From: Hermatobates lingyangjiaoensis
Lineage: Eukaryota; Arthropoda; Insecta; Hemiptera; Hermatobatidae
Assembly: GCA_026182355.1 (NCBI GenBank)
Contig: JAPFBL010001928.1
Coordinates: forward strand, 6,031,501-6,095,500
Direction: 5' to 3'
DNA: 64,000 bases
The translations under genes were made by a program, and so were the position numbers. Shown here piece after piece: positions 1 through 8,905 of the stretch (the stretch's first letter is position 1; each line of letters starts with the position of its first letter). The notes under the pieces are model-generated. The model saw only the letters and a program-made list of their open reading frames with translations. It searched no databases and had not been told where the DNA came from.

Positions 1-169
1 ACCTTTGACCTTCTCTTTATAATTACCTGTACTGTCCTTTTAATCTATTTATAGCAATGACTAAGCATGAGTCATCGATTTTAATTTGGTATAAACTTTT
101 TTTAAACAAAAAACTATAAATTATATTAGAGATTATTTTACAATAAATAGTAAATAATATAAGAAATGT

Positions 170-262
170 TATACTTCTGCTTATGAAAAAGGTTTTAAAT
201 AAAATCTAAAACGTCAACAATGAGAGTTTTATTTGAACCTGAAAAACTGACCGAGTCCAGAT
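170..262 (+). repeat. Decayed Penelope-type terminal arm (family E)
   Basis: This stretch matches, with many changes, the right arm of the inverted repeat at 38656-38883: the same order of a CTGC..TATGAAAAAGG segment, a TTTTAAATAAAA hairpin, an AACGTC segment, a GAGAGTTT segment and a CTGACCGA segment. In the 38.8 kb copy this is the place where other families carry a hammerhead. Here the GAAAC box is already changed to AAAAC. It is a decayed single arm with no coding capacity. Confidence 0.55.
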
Positions 263-334
263 AATCTTTAATTTTGTTTCTATTTCAGGGTGGATACTTT
301 TAACATAGTTATATATATGTCTGTCTTGTGTGTG

Positions 335-336
<2 letters not shown>

Positions 337-389
<53 letters not shown>
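337..389. repeat. (GT)n microsatellite
   Basis: Uninterrupted GT dinucleotides. The reading frame over it on the minus strand (poly His-Thr) is a by-product of the repeat. Confidence 0.97.
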
Positions 390-390
<1 letters not shown>

Positions 391-1885
391 TGTTTAAAAC
401 GTAGCAAACAGTTGAAAAATATGATTACTATGTCATACATATGACATTTTGTTATATACTCGTATATACTCGTATAACCATATTTTACTGTACACACCTG
501 GAATAAAAATCAACCTTCAAACCACATAAGAAAGGTCATAATTGTAATATTTCGGTTTGATCATAGTAATATATTTATTATTCCAGAACACATTTAAATT
601 ATCTAATTATGCACTATGATTTCGATTAAATAAATATTGCTTTATTTCCATTAATATAGAATATAACTTCAAAAAATTTGTTAACATACAAAAATTTGAT
701 GTGACCAAACAAAGCAGGTGATTACTCTCCGGTGGGTCCTCACTGGTTCTTAATCTCAATGTAATCTGCATAACGCCTGCGAATTCAAACGAGACTCTTC
801 TTCTCGATTTATGGTTTAGGGAATTTATCATTCCTCCCCCCTTCTCAATCTCGCTCTCTCTCTCTCCTCTCCAAACCTCCCTCAAAAAAAAAAAAAACCT
901 TATCTCATTTCTAACAGAATTTCAATAAAAATTCACCTTGTGAACTCCAATATCTTCTTAAGTGGTAGCCAGGAAATTGTCTCCGGTCGCTCTGAGAGTC
1001 TGATAACCCAAGGGAACTCCACTCTAGGCTTTATCTCCTCCAAATATACCCCACGGGACTCAGTCGACAACTAAAAAAAAAAAAACTTCCCTGAATAAAT
1101 TAGGCTAAGCATTTATTTTCCTGAAGTCCCATTCTGCATTTTACTTAAGTAGAGCAAAATATCTTTCCGAGAAATATTCCAAACAATTAATTGGTGACTA
1201 CTTTCTATAAAAAAAAACTGTCTTTATTTATTTCATAGTTTTACATTTTTTCTTTTGTTTTTTTTTTTCATTTACAAAAAATATTGCTCTAGTACTCTTT
1301 TTTAATTTGATAAATGACTTTTATGAGTTATTATTTTAAATAACTTTTACTTATTTAAAAGAAATGACTTTAATAAAAGTAACTTATTTTATCCATAAAT
1401 TGAACGCTTCTAAATCCGTTTTCATTACAACTTACATTTGGATTCTCGACGATGTTATAAAATATACCAAGCTAGTCTAATGTCTTCCCTTCCCTTTAGC
1501 AACATGACAAATGTCATTGTTTAGTGTAATGAATTCAATATGTAAAGAGGAAAAATAGGCAAATGGTAATAGAAACTTTTAAAATTCAATTTATAGTTTA
1601 CAATCAATCTGAAGTACGTTAATATGATTGATTTTGTTTAGTAAAATATATTAGTGACAAAAAAAATTTCATCAAAAGATTTTGACGTATTTACAGGTTT
1701 TAATATCCCAAAGTCCTTTCAAGACGCTTTCTTCATGAGGTATGTTTGAGAGTTTGAGAAAGACGGTTTGAGAGGTATTAATGAGAGAGAGAGAGAGATA
1801 TTATGAGCCAAGAAATATAGAATTCATTACAATAATATAACGTAGTAATTAATATTCTTGCATCACTAAAGGCTGTCTTCATGTA
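390..1885. other. AT-rich spacer, no gene seen
   Basis: No convincing coding frame. It holds a CT-rich tract at about 831-880, poly-A runs, and a short GA microsatellite at about 1779-1799. A hammerhead-like fragment on the minus strand at about 1712-1745 is too degraded to call. Confidence 0.6.
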
Positions 1886-2000
1886 GGGGTGCAGTCGTCC
1901 CTACTTTGGTCTTCAGTTTTAGATAACTTACCTAATACTCTAAATAATCAACTGTCGATAGTCAAGGATAGGCAAATTGTCCTAATATTAAAACATAATA
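1886..2000 (+). pseudogene. Relic of a jockey/R1-like LINE reverse transcriptase
   Basis: In the frame starting at 1886 the translation reads GVQSSLLWSSVLDNLPNTL. This resembles the Q-G-G-V-L-S-P-L-L-W ... V-D-D-L-L motif block of jockey/R1-type non-LTR reverse transcriptases. The better block at 19202-19300 reads QGDMLW...VVADDLLNTLNNQ, so the two relics probably come from one family. Nothing beyond about 100 bp can be aligned by eye. The catalytic YADD box is not visible. It is a dead fragment; the family assignment is inferred from this one motif. Confidence 0.4.
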
Positions 2001-2196
2001 ATTACTCGGTGGTACTTTCTTTGAGCCTATGAAGCATATTCTCCAAATTGGTCATTCTTGGTTATAATAGAAATGTCTAATAATAAATTCAGCTAAAACA
2101 TTCCTTATTCTTTTCTCAGAAGAATGTAAATAGGTATCAAAGACCTCTTTATTGAAAATATTAAACTAAACTAAACTAAACTTAAACTAAAATATT

Positions 2197-2372
2197 AAAC
2201 TCTGAAGAAGATAAACCTAGTGTATTCACACTCACAATGATCGACATACTGAAATGACCATAACTTCTTACCAAGGAAATTTATTTATATTACACCTAGT
2301 AACTGTAGAGCCAAAAAACAAATATGAAGGTAATCAATAGCTTCGAGTGAGCTAAAGAAATACTGTTAGTAA
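2197..2372. repeat. Dispersed repeat, copy 1 (second copy at 7138-7276)
   Basis: The segment beginning ACTCTGAAGAAGATAAACC is repeated almost exactly at 7138. The match runs through ATGATCGACAT and ends at GAAATACTGTTAGTA, with internal differences. The copies are in direct orientation about 4.9 kb apart. The start contains CTGAAGA, the type of core seen in the hammerheads of this window, but no GAAA box follows at the right place. It is preceded by short CTAAA tandem repeats. Confidence 0.75.
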
Positions 2373-3845
2373 ATAATAATAGAAAAGATAAAGATATGTA
2401 CCATATACCATATACCATACCAGTACCATATACCAGAATTTGAAAAACAATTATTATTAGAACGCAAAAGCCAAGAAGAAGCATTCAATTAAATGAGGTC
2501 ATTTTTATTCTGTATCAATCATGATATGCAATTCACTTGGTATATGAAATGTTTTTATTGTTTCAAATAACATTTTAACTTGCCAATTAATTTTATTTTG
2601 GAACAATGATATATTGCCAATTGAAAAACCTCTCACCGCTGTTACAATTAATGTACAAGAGCATTTTAAAACAATCAATGTAGTGAGAATGTCAAACTGT
2701 TGGAATCGATGTTGTGATATGTTGTTTTTAAGCGTTGTTCTTTGGCAGACCAATGGCCTCTGCAAATATCATATCCTCTCTAACATATTAAAAGGGCCTT
2801 TGTTTTTGGCCACCAATATTGCATATAATAGTTGAAACAATCTACGTTGGACGGTTTTATGAAATTGAAATAATACCATTTATTTTATTTTTCAGAATAA
2901 CTTATTACCGTAAATATGATATTACATATGAAGTCACTATTTTCTCAACAGAAGTGATATCTGAGAATAAGTAACGAGAAATATAATCATCCTTTCCATA
3001 TTATATCCAAACGTTGAGAAATTCATGGAAATTTAGTTGAAACGTTTTTCTAAGGTATTTTATTCCAAAAAAAAAATTTCCCATCTCAAATTCTTCAACG
3101 CCTTATTTTTTTTTAATTATAAAACTAAATTACTTTCTAGACGGGCCGTCGTATTTGTCAACCAAGGGAGGGTGAAAAACGTTTAAAACAGTAGAAGGGT
3201 ATTCACTTGAAAAATTTAACGACAACATTGAAAAAGTGAACTAACTTATCAGACTTTGTTGTTAAAACTGTTTTATATATATATATCTAAAGAATTTAAT
3301 CATTGAATTTAACTAATAACTTATTGTTTTAAGTTTCAACGTACAGATTGCGAACTACAAATATTTTAAACATTGTCAAGGAATATATCTTATAAAATAT
3401 TTCGTTTATCTACAAAATTTTAAATAAATTTATTATTTATTTTTCAATATCTGAAGGTAAGATTTAATATCAAAGTCAGAAAAACAGAGTTTTCTGGAGA
3501 AAAAACATTTAAACATTTAACTTTATCAATTATTTTTTTCATAAATTTCTTTACATGGCAAATGTTTGACGGGATGCAATATAATGATGTAATATGGTTA
3601 AGGTTGCTTTTAGTCAATCAAAAGTAGTATCAGTATTCTATAAAACAGATTAATAATAAAATAATATCGTTTTGAAAGAAGACTAGTATATTTAAAATAA
3701 ATTCTTACAAATGTCTATGATTGCTAACCATCCTTTTGAATAGACAGTATCATTCGATGATATCAACAAAAATAATTCAATTTATAATTATTATAAGTCT
3801 TTATTATCAGTACAAATGTTTTACATTTGACTAGTTATACTTCAT

Positions 3846-3848
<3 letters not shown>
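2373..3848. other. AT-rich spacer, no gene seen
   Basis: Short open frames on both strands lack recognisable domains. A short imperfect ACCATAT tandem lies at about 2399-2440. Confidence 0.6.

Positions 3849-3880
<32 letters not shown>
3849..3880. repeat. (TA)n tract bounding repeat array 1
   Basis: Pure TA dinucleotides directly abut the end of the 658-bp repeat unit that starts at 3881. Confidence 0.97.
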
Positions 3881-3883
<3 letters not shown>

Positions 3884-3926
3884 AAAAGACGAGCCAATCC
3901 CTGTTACGTATTACTTTGGGCACTTC

Positions 3927-4382
3927 TTATTGGTTGTGGGTGTTTATTCGTTGAACACGTTTCTCCTTAGCACACTCCGTCTGCTCGGCCTCCTCAGCCT
4001 TCACTCCGGGAGAGGGCTCGCAGTCCCTACTTAATTTTCCAATAGAGTTGGATGAAGGTCTTGGCGTCCTGGCTTGGAAGTGTACCTCGTCGAACTCGGT
4101 GTTTACTATGGGCTTAGTGGATTTCATTAGATACTGGTTGTTGGTGTTTTTTGTAAACTCTATTGATGTGGGTGTATGTAGACCTTTTCCCCGTCGGTTT
4201 CTTAACACGCTTGGCTGCATCCGCCGTCCTTCCTGGAGAGGGCTCGCAGTCCCTACTTTAATTTCACAGAGGGCAGGAATGGCATAGGCGTCCTCACGCA
4301 GAAGAGTTCCTCGTAAGAATCTGGTCCGGGCTATGGGCATTATGATTTGAAGTTGAAGTTGAGTGTGTGTGGCGTTTGTCAT
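3927..4382 (-). CDS. Open frame of 151 codons inside repeat unit, unknown product
   Basis: ATG at 4382, just downstream (minus strand) of the hammerhead-like motif. The predicted protein is hydrophilic, without a signal peptide, membrane segment or known domain, and contains the phrases PIVNTEFDEVHFQARTPRP and AEQTECAKEKR. The 22-25 kb units carry the same frame with 141 codons, ending before a QRINTHNQ extension seen here. Most substitutions between the two sets change the amino acid, and part of the frame is an internal DNA duplication read in two different frames. Both facts argue against protein-level selection. It may be a Penelope-LTR leader frame or chance. Confidence 0.3.
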   Translation of the reverse strand: MTNATHTQLQLQIIMPIARTRFLRGTLLREDAYAIPALCEIKVGTASPLQEGRRMQPSVLRNRRGKGLHTPTSIEFTKNTNNQYLMKSTKPIVNTEFDEVHFQARTPRPSSNSIGKLSRDCEPSPGVKAEEAEQTECAKEKRVQRINTHNQ

Positions 4383-4440
4383 TAGACCCCTTTACTGCAG
4401 TGTTTTCTTGAAGAATGCGTGGCGCCTTCCTCGTGTCGTT

Positions 4441-4478
4441 GCGACCGGTTTCGACCGTTCCTCGGTCATTCTCAAGCT
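4441..4478 (-). ncRNA. Hammerhead-like motif in array 1
   Basis: Read on the minus strand: AGC, core TTGAGAA, T, stem II GACCG-AGGAA-CGGTC, GAA, palindromic stem III ACCGGT, cleavage C, then GC pairing with the GC before the core. The canonical core is CTGANGA. Here position 3 is T and position 8 is A, so the C3-G8 pair of the active fold would become U-A. Everything else fits a minimal type I hammerhead. Activity is uncertain. Confidence 0.55.
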
Positions 4479-4860
4479 GGTGGGTGTAGTTCCTGGCTGG
4501 ATTGTGCGTTATTATATGTTGAATGCCAGATTAGATATTGTAAAAGACGAGCCAATCCCTGTTACGTATTACTTTGGGCACTTCTTATTGGTTGTGGGTG
4601 TTTATTCGTTGAACACGTTTCTCCTTAGCACACTCCGTCTGCTCGGCCTCCTCAGCCTTCACTCCGGGAGAGGGCTCGCAGTCCCTACTTAATTTTCCAA
4701 TAGAGTTGGATGAAGGTCTTGGCGTCCTGGCTTGGAAGTGTACCTCATCGAACTCGGTGTTTACTATGGGCTTAGTGGATTTCATTAGATACTGGTTGTT
4801 GGTGTTTTTTGTAAACTCTATTGATGTGGGTGTATGTAGACCTTTTCCCCGTCGGTTTCA

Positions 4861-5157
4861 CCAACAACCAAAACACCAACAACCAGTATCTAATGAAATC
4901 CACTAAGCCCATAGTAAACACCGAGTTCGACGAGGTACACTTCCAAGCCAGGACGCCAAGACCTTCATCCAACTCTATTGGAAAATTAAGTAGGGACTGC
5001 GAGCCCTCTCCCGGAGTGAAGGCTGAGGAGGCCGAGCAGACGGAGTGTGCTAAGGAGAAACGTGTTCAACGAATAAACACCCACAACCAATAAGAAGTGC
5101 CCAAAGTAATACGTAACAGGGATTGGCTCGTCTTTTACAATATCTAATCTGGCATTC
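4861..5157 (+). repeat. Array 1: inverted partial unit
   Basis: Reverse complement of about 300 bp of the same unit (it mirrors 4539-4830), ending in the typical CTAATCTGGCATTCAACATA terminus and then (TA)n. Together with 3881-4858 it makes a tail-to-tail palindrome centred near 4860. The open frames over the join are by-products. Confidence 0.88.
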
Positions 5158-5183
5158 AACATATATATATATATATATATATA
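5158..5183. repeat. (TA)n tract between array 1 and Penelope-like element
   Basis: Pure TA dinucleotides separate the repeat terminus from the 3' end of the Penelope-like element on the minus strand. Confidence 0.95.
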
Positions 5184-5257
5184 ATCTAGGAGGTGTCAGA
5201 GCTTATTTTTTTCTTCATTGTGATTCTTCCTACGACATTTTGTCTCATATACATATC

Positions 5258-6990
5258 TTAGGTGTTGCTGGTCTGAATACTGGGCGGTGACTGAGTGTCG
5301 GCTTGGCGAGTAGCTGGTGGTTGGTCACCTAGTAGCTGCAGTGTGCGTGAAACCCCCGTGTGTTGACGATTAATTAATGGGTTGTGCTTCATGATTTTCA
5401 TGGCTTCATATATTTGCAGTCTGGCTGGATCATTAATTTTCTTTAAAATGATGGTGTTTTGAACAAAGTCCTGGCGGGTGAGTTTTCTTCCATGTTCCTC
5501 GGAGGTGTGTCTAGCGATGGCTCCTGCTTGCAAGTGCATTGTCAGTCGTCGTGAGAGTGTGGTCGATGTCATACCGATATATTTTGAATTGTCTAGGAGC
5601 TCACAATCTCCGATATTGCAGTTATATTCGTATATGACATTGGCCTTTTGTATCTCCGGGATGACTGCATCTGGGCTGTTTTTCATTATCAAGTTAGCGG
5701 TGGTTCTACTTTTATAGTAAATATGGACTTGAAGACGTTCATTTTCGTTATTACATTTAACATTCCTGCTGATAATTTGTTTCAACACTCTCTCGTCTTC
5801 TTTATACGCCTCTGTGTATTGATTCTTATAGTACACCTTATGGACTGTGCTACTTCGGTCGTTTGTTTGATTAGCATTGTTGGACCGGGTTTTGAGGTAG
5901 GCGTTAACTACTTTATCAAAAGAGGTGTTGCTATAGCCGTTATTGATAAATGTTTGCCTTAATTGAGAGATTCTTTCATGAAACAACTGCCATGATGAAG
6001 AGGTCTTGTATGTCCTATGTACTAGAGCATGAATTGTTCCTGATTTGTAGCGTTCGGGGCACTCACTTTTTTCGTTAATATATATTCCTTGGTCCGTTGG
6101 CTTTTGATATATAGATGTGATATAACTTGATTTACGGCCATCGATGTGCACGTCCAGGAAGTTGATTTGACCTTCTTCACCTTCCTCATGAGTGAAGTTC
6201 AGTCCAGACAATTTTTGGAATGCAATTTTTAGTGCCAGCAGCTCTTCTGTAGAATTAATGACAACCAAGCAGTCGTCTACATAGCGGCAATACAACGTAG
6301 GTTTATTTATTTGTAGTACCTGGTTTTCAGTATAGCACATAAAGAAGTTTGCGAACGTTACTCCCAGAGGTGAGCCCATTGCAACACCGTCTACTTGGTA
6401 ATATAAGCTTCCATCAATGTGGCGAAATGGTGATTTTGTGGTGCATGCTCGTAGCAATTTCTTCATAGTGCCTTCAGGAATGGGTGGTGAGGGCATCGTG
6501 TTTTGATGGTACATTGCATCACAGATGATGTCTATTGTGCGTTCTACTGGGACATTTGTAAAAAGTGACTCGACATCGAGTGATGCAAATTTTCCTTTTG
6601 GTTTTGTGGTTCTTAGGATGTGCAGCAAGTCATCAGTGGAGGTTAGCATGTACTTCGCTGGCATATAGGGAGAAATAATTTTGTTTAGCTCCTTCGCCGT
6701 GTTGTATATTGGAGTTGTGACCTGAGAGATGATGGGGCGTAATGGGTTATTTACCTTATGCGTCTTTACAGTTCCATACAGGTAACCCGGGAGTATTCAC
6801 CAAAAATAGGTTTTAGGATCTTTTCTTTATGACCTCTGTTGGCGGCTGCTATTAGTTTATTTACTTCAGTTTTGAGTGTTTTGGTAGGGTCCCTTGTAAT
6901 CTTTTTGAATTTTGATGCATCTGCTAGTATTGAATCAAGTTTTCCTTTATATTCTTCCTTGTCCATCACAACAAGAGAGATGGATATATA
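5258..6990 (-). pseudogene. Penelope-like element reverse transcriptase/GIY-YIG endonuclease, 5'-truncated, one frameshift
   Basis: Penelope-like retroelements encode a reverse transcriptase fused to a C-terminal GIY-YIG nuclease. The uninterrupted part (5258-6664, 468 codons from the first ATG; the frame stays open upstream to about 6787) shows RT motif A SLDVESLFTNVP, motif B QVDGVAMGSPLG, the catalytic box YCRYVDDCLVV, NFLDVHI, and near the C-terminus a GIY-YIG core YEYNC...KYIGMTSTTLSRRLTMH. The upstream part is in another frame (to about 6990: VVMDKEEYKGKL ... KPIFGEYS). A single missing C at about 6789 separates it from PGYLYGTVKTHK...NPLRPI, the RT N-terminal motif. Roughly the first half of a full-length protein is absent; the sequence starts at a (TA)n tract. 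The 3' tail is only about 75 nt before another (TA)n, and no hammerhead is visible in it. Confidence 0.93.
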
Positions 6991-6999
6991 ATAAGATGC

Positions 7000-7002
<3 letters not shown>

Positions 7003-7034
<32 letters not shown>
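7003..7034. repeat. (TA)n tract at 5' end of Penelope-like element
   Basis: TA dinucleotides lie where the truncated element begins on the minus strand. Confidence 0.95.
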
Positions 7035-7037
<3 letters not shown>

Positions 7038-7137
7038 TTTTAGCACGAATGTTTCTGCACAGTTGGACTAATAGTTTTCATTACTAGAAGTAAACTGTTG
7101 ACTAACACTTTATGTTAGGTATTTATGTATAGAGTGT

Positions 7138-7276
7138 AAACTCTGAAGAAGATAAACCTAGTGTATTCACACTCACAATGATCGACATATTGAAATGACT
7201 ACTACTTTTGCCAAAAAAAAAAAAATAATATGAACATACCCATAGCTTTGAGTGAACTAAAGAAATACTGTTAGTA
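7138..7276. repeat. Dispersed repeat, copy 2 (first at 2197-2372)
   Basis: Near-identical start (ACTCTGAAGAAGATAAACC) and the same end (GAAATACTGTTAGTA) as the copy at 2197-2372, same orientation, with an internal poly-A difference. Confidence 0.75.
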
Positions 7277-7662
7277 TGATTAATGTTATCCTTTTCTCAA
7301 TAAGTCTAAGAGATCCTTGTGATCTGGGGATATATCCAAAAGCAGTTCAACTATGAGTGTTTTTTACTTTACAATAATTTAAGTGATTATAAAAAGAATT
7401 CATTTGAGATTTCTACAAATGTATGTCCTCTAGGTGCATTTCAAATTATTCCTCATTTCAATATATAAGCGTATGGCATCCAAAATGTTGTAAACTCCCT
7501 ACAAGCTAGATTATTTGATGGTTAAGAAAGAATGTTCTGATTTTATTTATTACTAGTAAATTTAAAAAAAAATAATACTCCATAATTTTAATAAAATATT
7601 ATAACATTATACTCCATGTTATAACCTGTATTTTTACTGTTTTAAAGCTCGTTAAATAAAAA
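7277..7662. other. AT-rich spacer, no gene seen
   Basis: No open frame or repeat stands out. Confidence 0.6.
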
Positions 7663-7880
7663 TTATATATATATATATATATATAACAAGATTTCACAAT
7701 AAACATACGTGAAATAACAATCTATGACCAAACAACAAAATTAAATGGGAAAAAAGGACTAAGATCTTTAAACCGTAACAAGCGTTCTTCATCAGAACCC
7801 AGAGTTGTCTCTGACGAAGAGTAACGGTTGAAAGATCTTAGTCTTTTTTACCCATTTCATTTTGTGGTTTGATCATATAT
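7663..7880. repeat. Inverted-repeat element, family A (copy 1)
   Basis: A (TA)n tract (7663-7685) is followed by an arm in minus orientation and a shorter arm in plus orientation, ending TTTGTGGTTTGATCAT. Each arm has a degraded family A hammerhead. Minus 7757-7797 has an intact CTGATGA core but TAAA instead of GAAA. Plus, from 7808, has CTGACGA and GAAAGATCTT, but part of the stem II hairpin is deleted. Compare the intact copies at 55.7-55.9 kb. Confidence 0.75.
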
Positions 7881-8456
7881 ATAGATTTCATAATAAACAC
7901 GTGAAACAACAATCAATGTCCAAACCACAATAAGAAATGAAAGATAATTTATAAATTACTACATTGACATAAAGAACAGACAGAAATGAAACAGAAACTC
8001 AATACTGATTGATAAATAAGTACTTTGTAGTGTTAATGAAAGTATTGCATATGTTAATGTCATGTTAATGAAGTATTGCGTACAATTTGACGATGATGCA
8101 TGTAATACACAGTGGAACATGCTGAAATAAAATACAAAATAAATAAAAAAAAAACTGATTGATAGAAAAGAGTCCCTCTGGAGACAGACCACGACTGGCC
8201 AGTGGTCTTGAAGAAACACTCAAACAGTGTAGCCTTCAACCTACGGAGGGTTAAGAGGCAAGGATAGATAAAGAAATAAAAGAAAAATAAATTATAACCC
8301 AACTATCAGTTGGGTTTTTGACTCTGTCGAAGACCGCTTCTTACGGTTGAAAGATCTTAGGTTTTTTTCCCCATTTCGTATAGTGGTTTGATCATTGATT
8401 GTTATTTCACGTGTTTATGTGAAATCTTGATACGAGTATATATATATATATATATA
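7881..8456. repeat. Inverted-repeat element, family A (copy 2)
   Basis: The left arm (about 7885-7945) reads like the family A tail (AAACACGTGAAACAACAATC ... ACCACAATAAGAAATG). The right arm (about 8310-8436) has a hammerhead at 8320-8361 with core CTGTCGA (A6 changed to T) and a mismatched stem I, followed by the family tail GTGAAATCTTGATA and (TA)n at 8437-8456. The middle (about 7946-8300) has no recognisable gene. Confidence 0.7.
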
Positions 8457-8548
8457 CACGGTACTGTTTTCTTGACCACAAAATATTAACAAACACTTTT
8501 TCTTTTTCTCGGAGTTTGGTCAGGGTAAATATATGGAATCACCTTTTT

Positions 8549-8586
8549 GCCAACGTTTCGTCTTTATTTCAAGACATCCTCAGGGC
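8549..8586 (-). ncRNA. Hammerhead ribozyme motif, family B left
   Basis: Mirror copy of the motif at 8656-8693: GCC, core CTGAGGA, T, stem II GTCTT/AAGAC with loop GAAATA, GAA, stem III ACGT, U17, then GGC closing stem I. All core positions are canonical. The cleavage triplet would be GUU. Confidence 0.75.
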
Positions 8587-8655
8587 TATAAATGAAGGCT
8601 GGGTTCTGTTACATTACAGAACTTGTAATGTAACAAAACCCAGCCTTCATTTATA

Positions 8656-8693
8656 GCCCTGAGGATGTCTTGAAATAAAGACGAAACGTTGGC
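8656..8693 (+). ncRNA. Hammerhead ribozyme motif, family B right
   Basis: Stem I GCC (8656-8658) pairs with GGC (8691-8693). Core CTGAGGA 8659-8665. Stem II GTCTT 8667-8671 pairs with AAGAC 8678-8682 around loop GAAATA. GAA 8683-8685. Palindromic stem III ACGT 8686-8689. Predicted cleavage after U 8690. A minimal type I hammerhead with very short stem III; such forms in Penelope-like elements are thought to work as dimers. Confidence 0.78.
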
Positions 8694-8768
8694 AAAAGGT
8701 GATTCTATATATTTACCCTGACCAAACTCCGAGAAAAAGAAAAAGTGTTTGTTATATATATATATATA

Positions 8769-8905
8769 GTTCAATATAGACAAAGAAACATAGAGAAATC
8801 AAAAGAACACACTTACAGTCTCTAATTTTCTGTTTGAACCGTCTTCAGGAGAGATAAGAGAGGGAAACCAAGCACTGTTTCAGAGACGGTTTCTGAATTG
8901 TACGT
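8769..8905 (-). repeat. Single decayed arm, family C
   Basis: Matches the left arm at 38884-38990: CACTTACAGTCTCTAATTTT, then a TTGAACCGTC segment, then AGGAGAG. On the minus strand the core is CTGAAGA and the GAAAATTA box is kept, but stem II is no longer paired. It follows a (TA)n tract. Confidence 0.65.

Larger units (their letters stand above)
3881..4858 (-). repeat. Array 1: ~658-bp ribozyme-bearing repeat, 1.5 units
   Basis: One complete unit (3881-4538) is followed in direct repeat by the first 320 bp of another (4539-4858). This is a diverged copy of the 652-bp units at 22-25.5 kb; the 6-bp length difference comes from one extra hexamer near 4355. On the minus strand the unit holds a hammerhead-like motif (4441-4478) and then an open frame (3927-4382). 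At 4858-4861 the array switches to the opposite orientation. Each unit contains an internal direct duplication of about 27 bp around GGGCTCGCAGTCCCTACTT. Confidence 0.9.
8457..8768. repeat. Inverted-repeat element, family B
   Basis: A near-perfect palindrome centred near 8615. The left arm begins after a (TA)n tract and the right arm ends in another (8752-8768). Each arm carries an outward-pointing hammerhead and a tail with GGTGATTC..TATATTTACCC and CAAACTCCGAGAAAAAG. There is no coding sequence. The architecture matches the Penelope-derived elements at 35-39 kb, so it is probably a terminal fragment of a Penelope-like family. Confidence 0.88.

Noticed and set aside
1712..1745. Hammerhead-like fragment on the minus strand (CTCATGA, AAGA/TCTT, GAAAGG)
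   Set aside because: Core changed and no believable stem I or III; no inverted partner or (TA)n nearby.
2197..2230. CTGAAGA in the dispersed repeat as a ribozyme core
   Set aside because: No hairpin followed by GAAA downstream in either copy.
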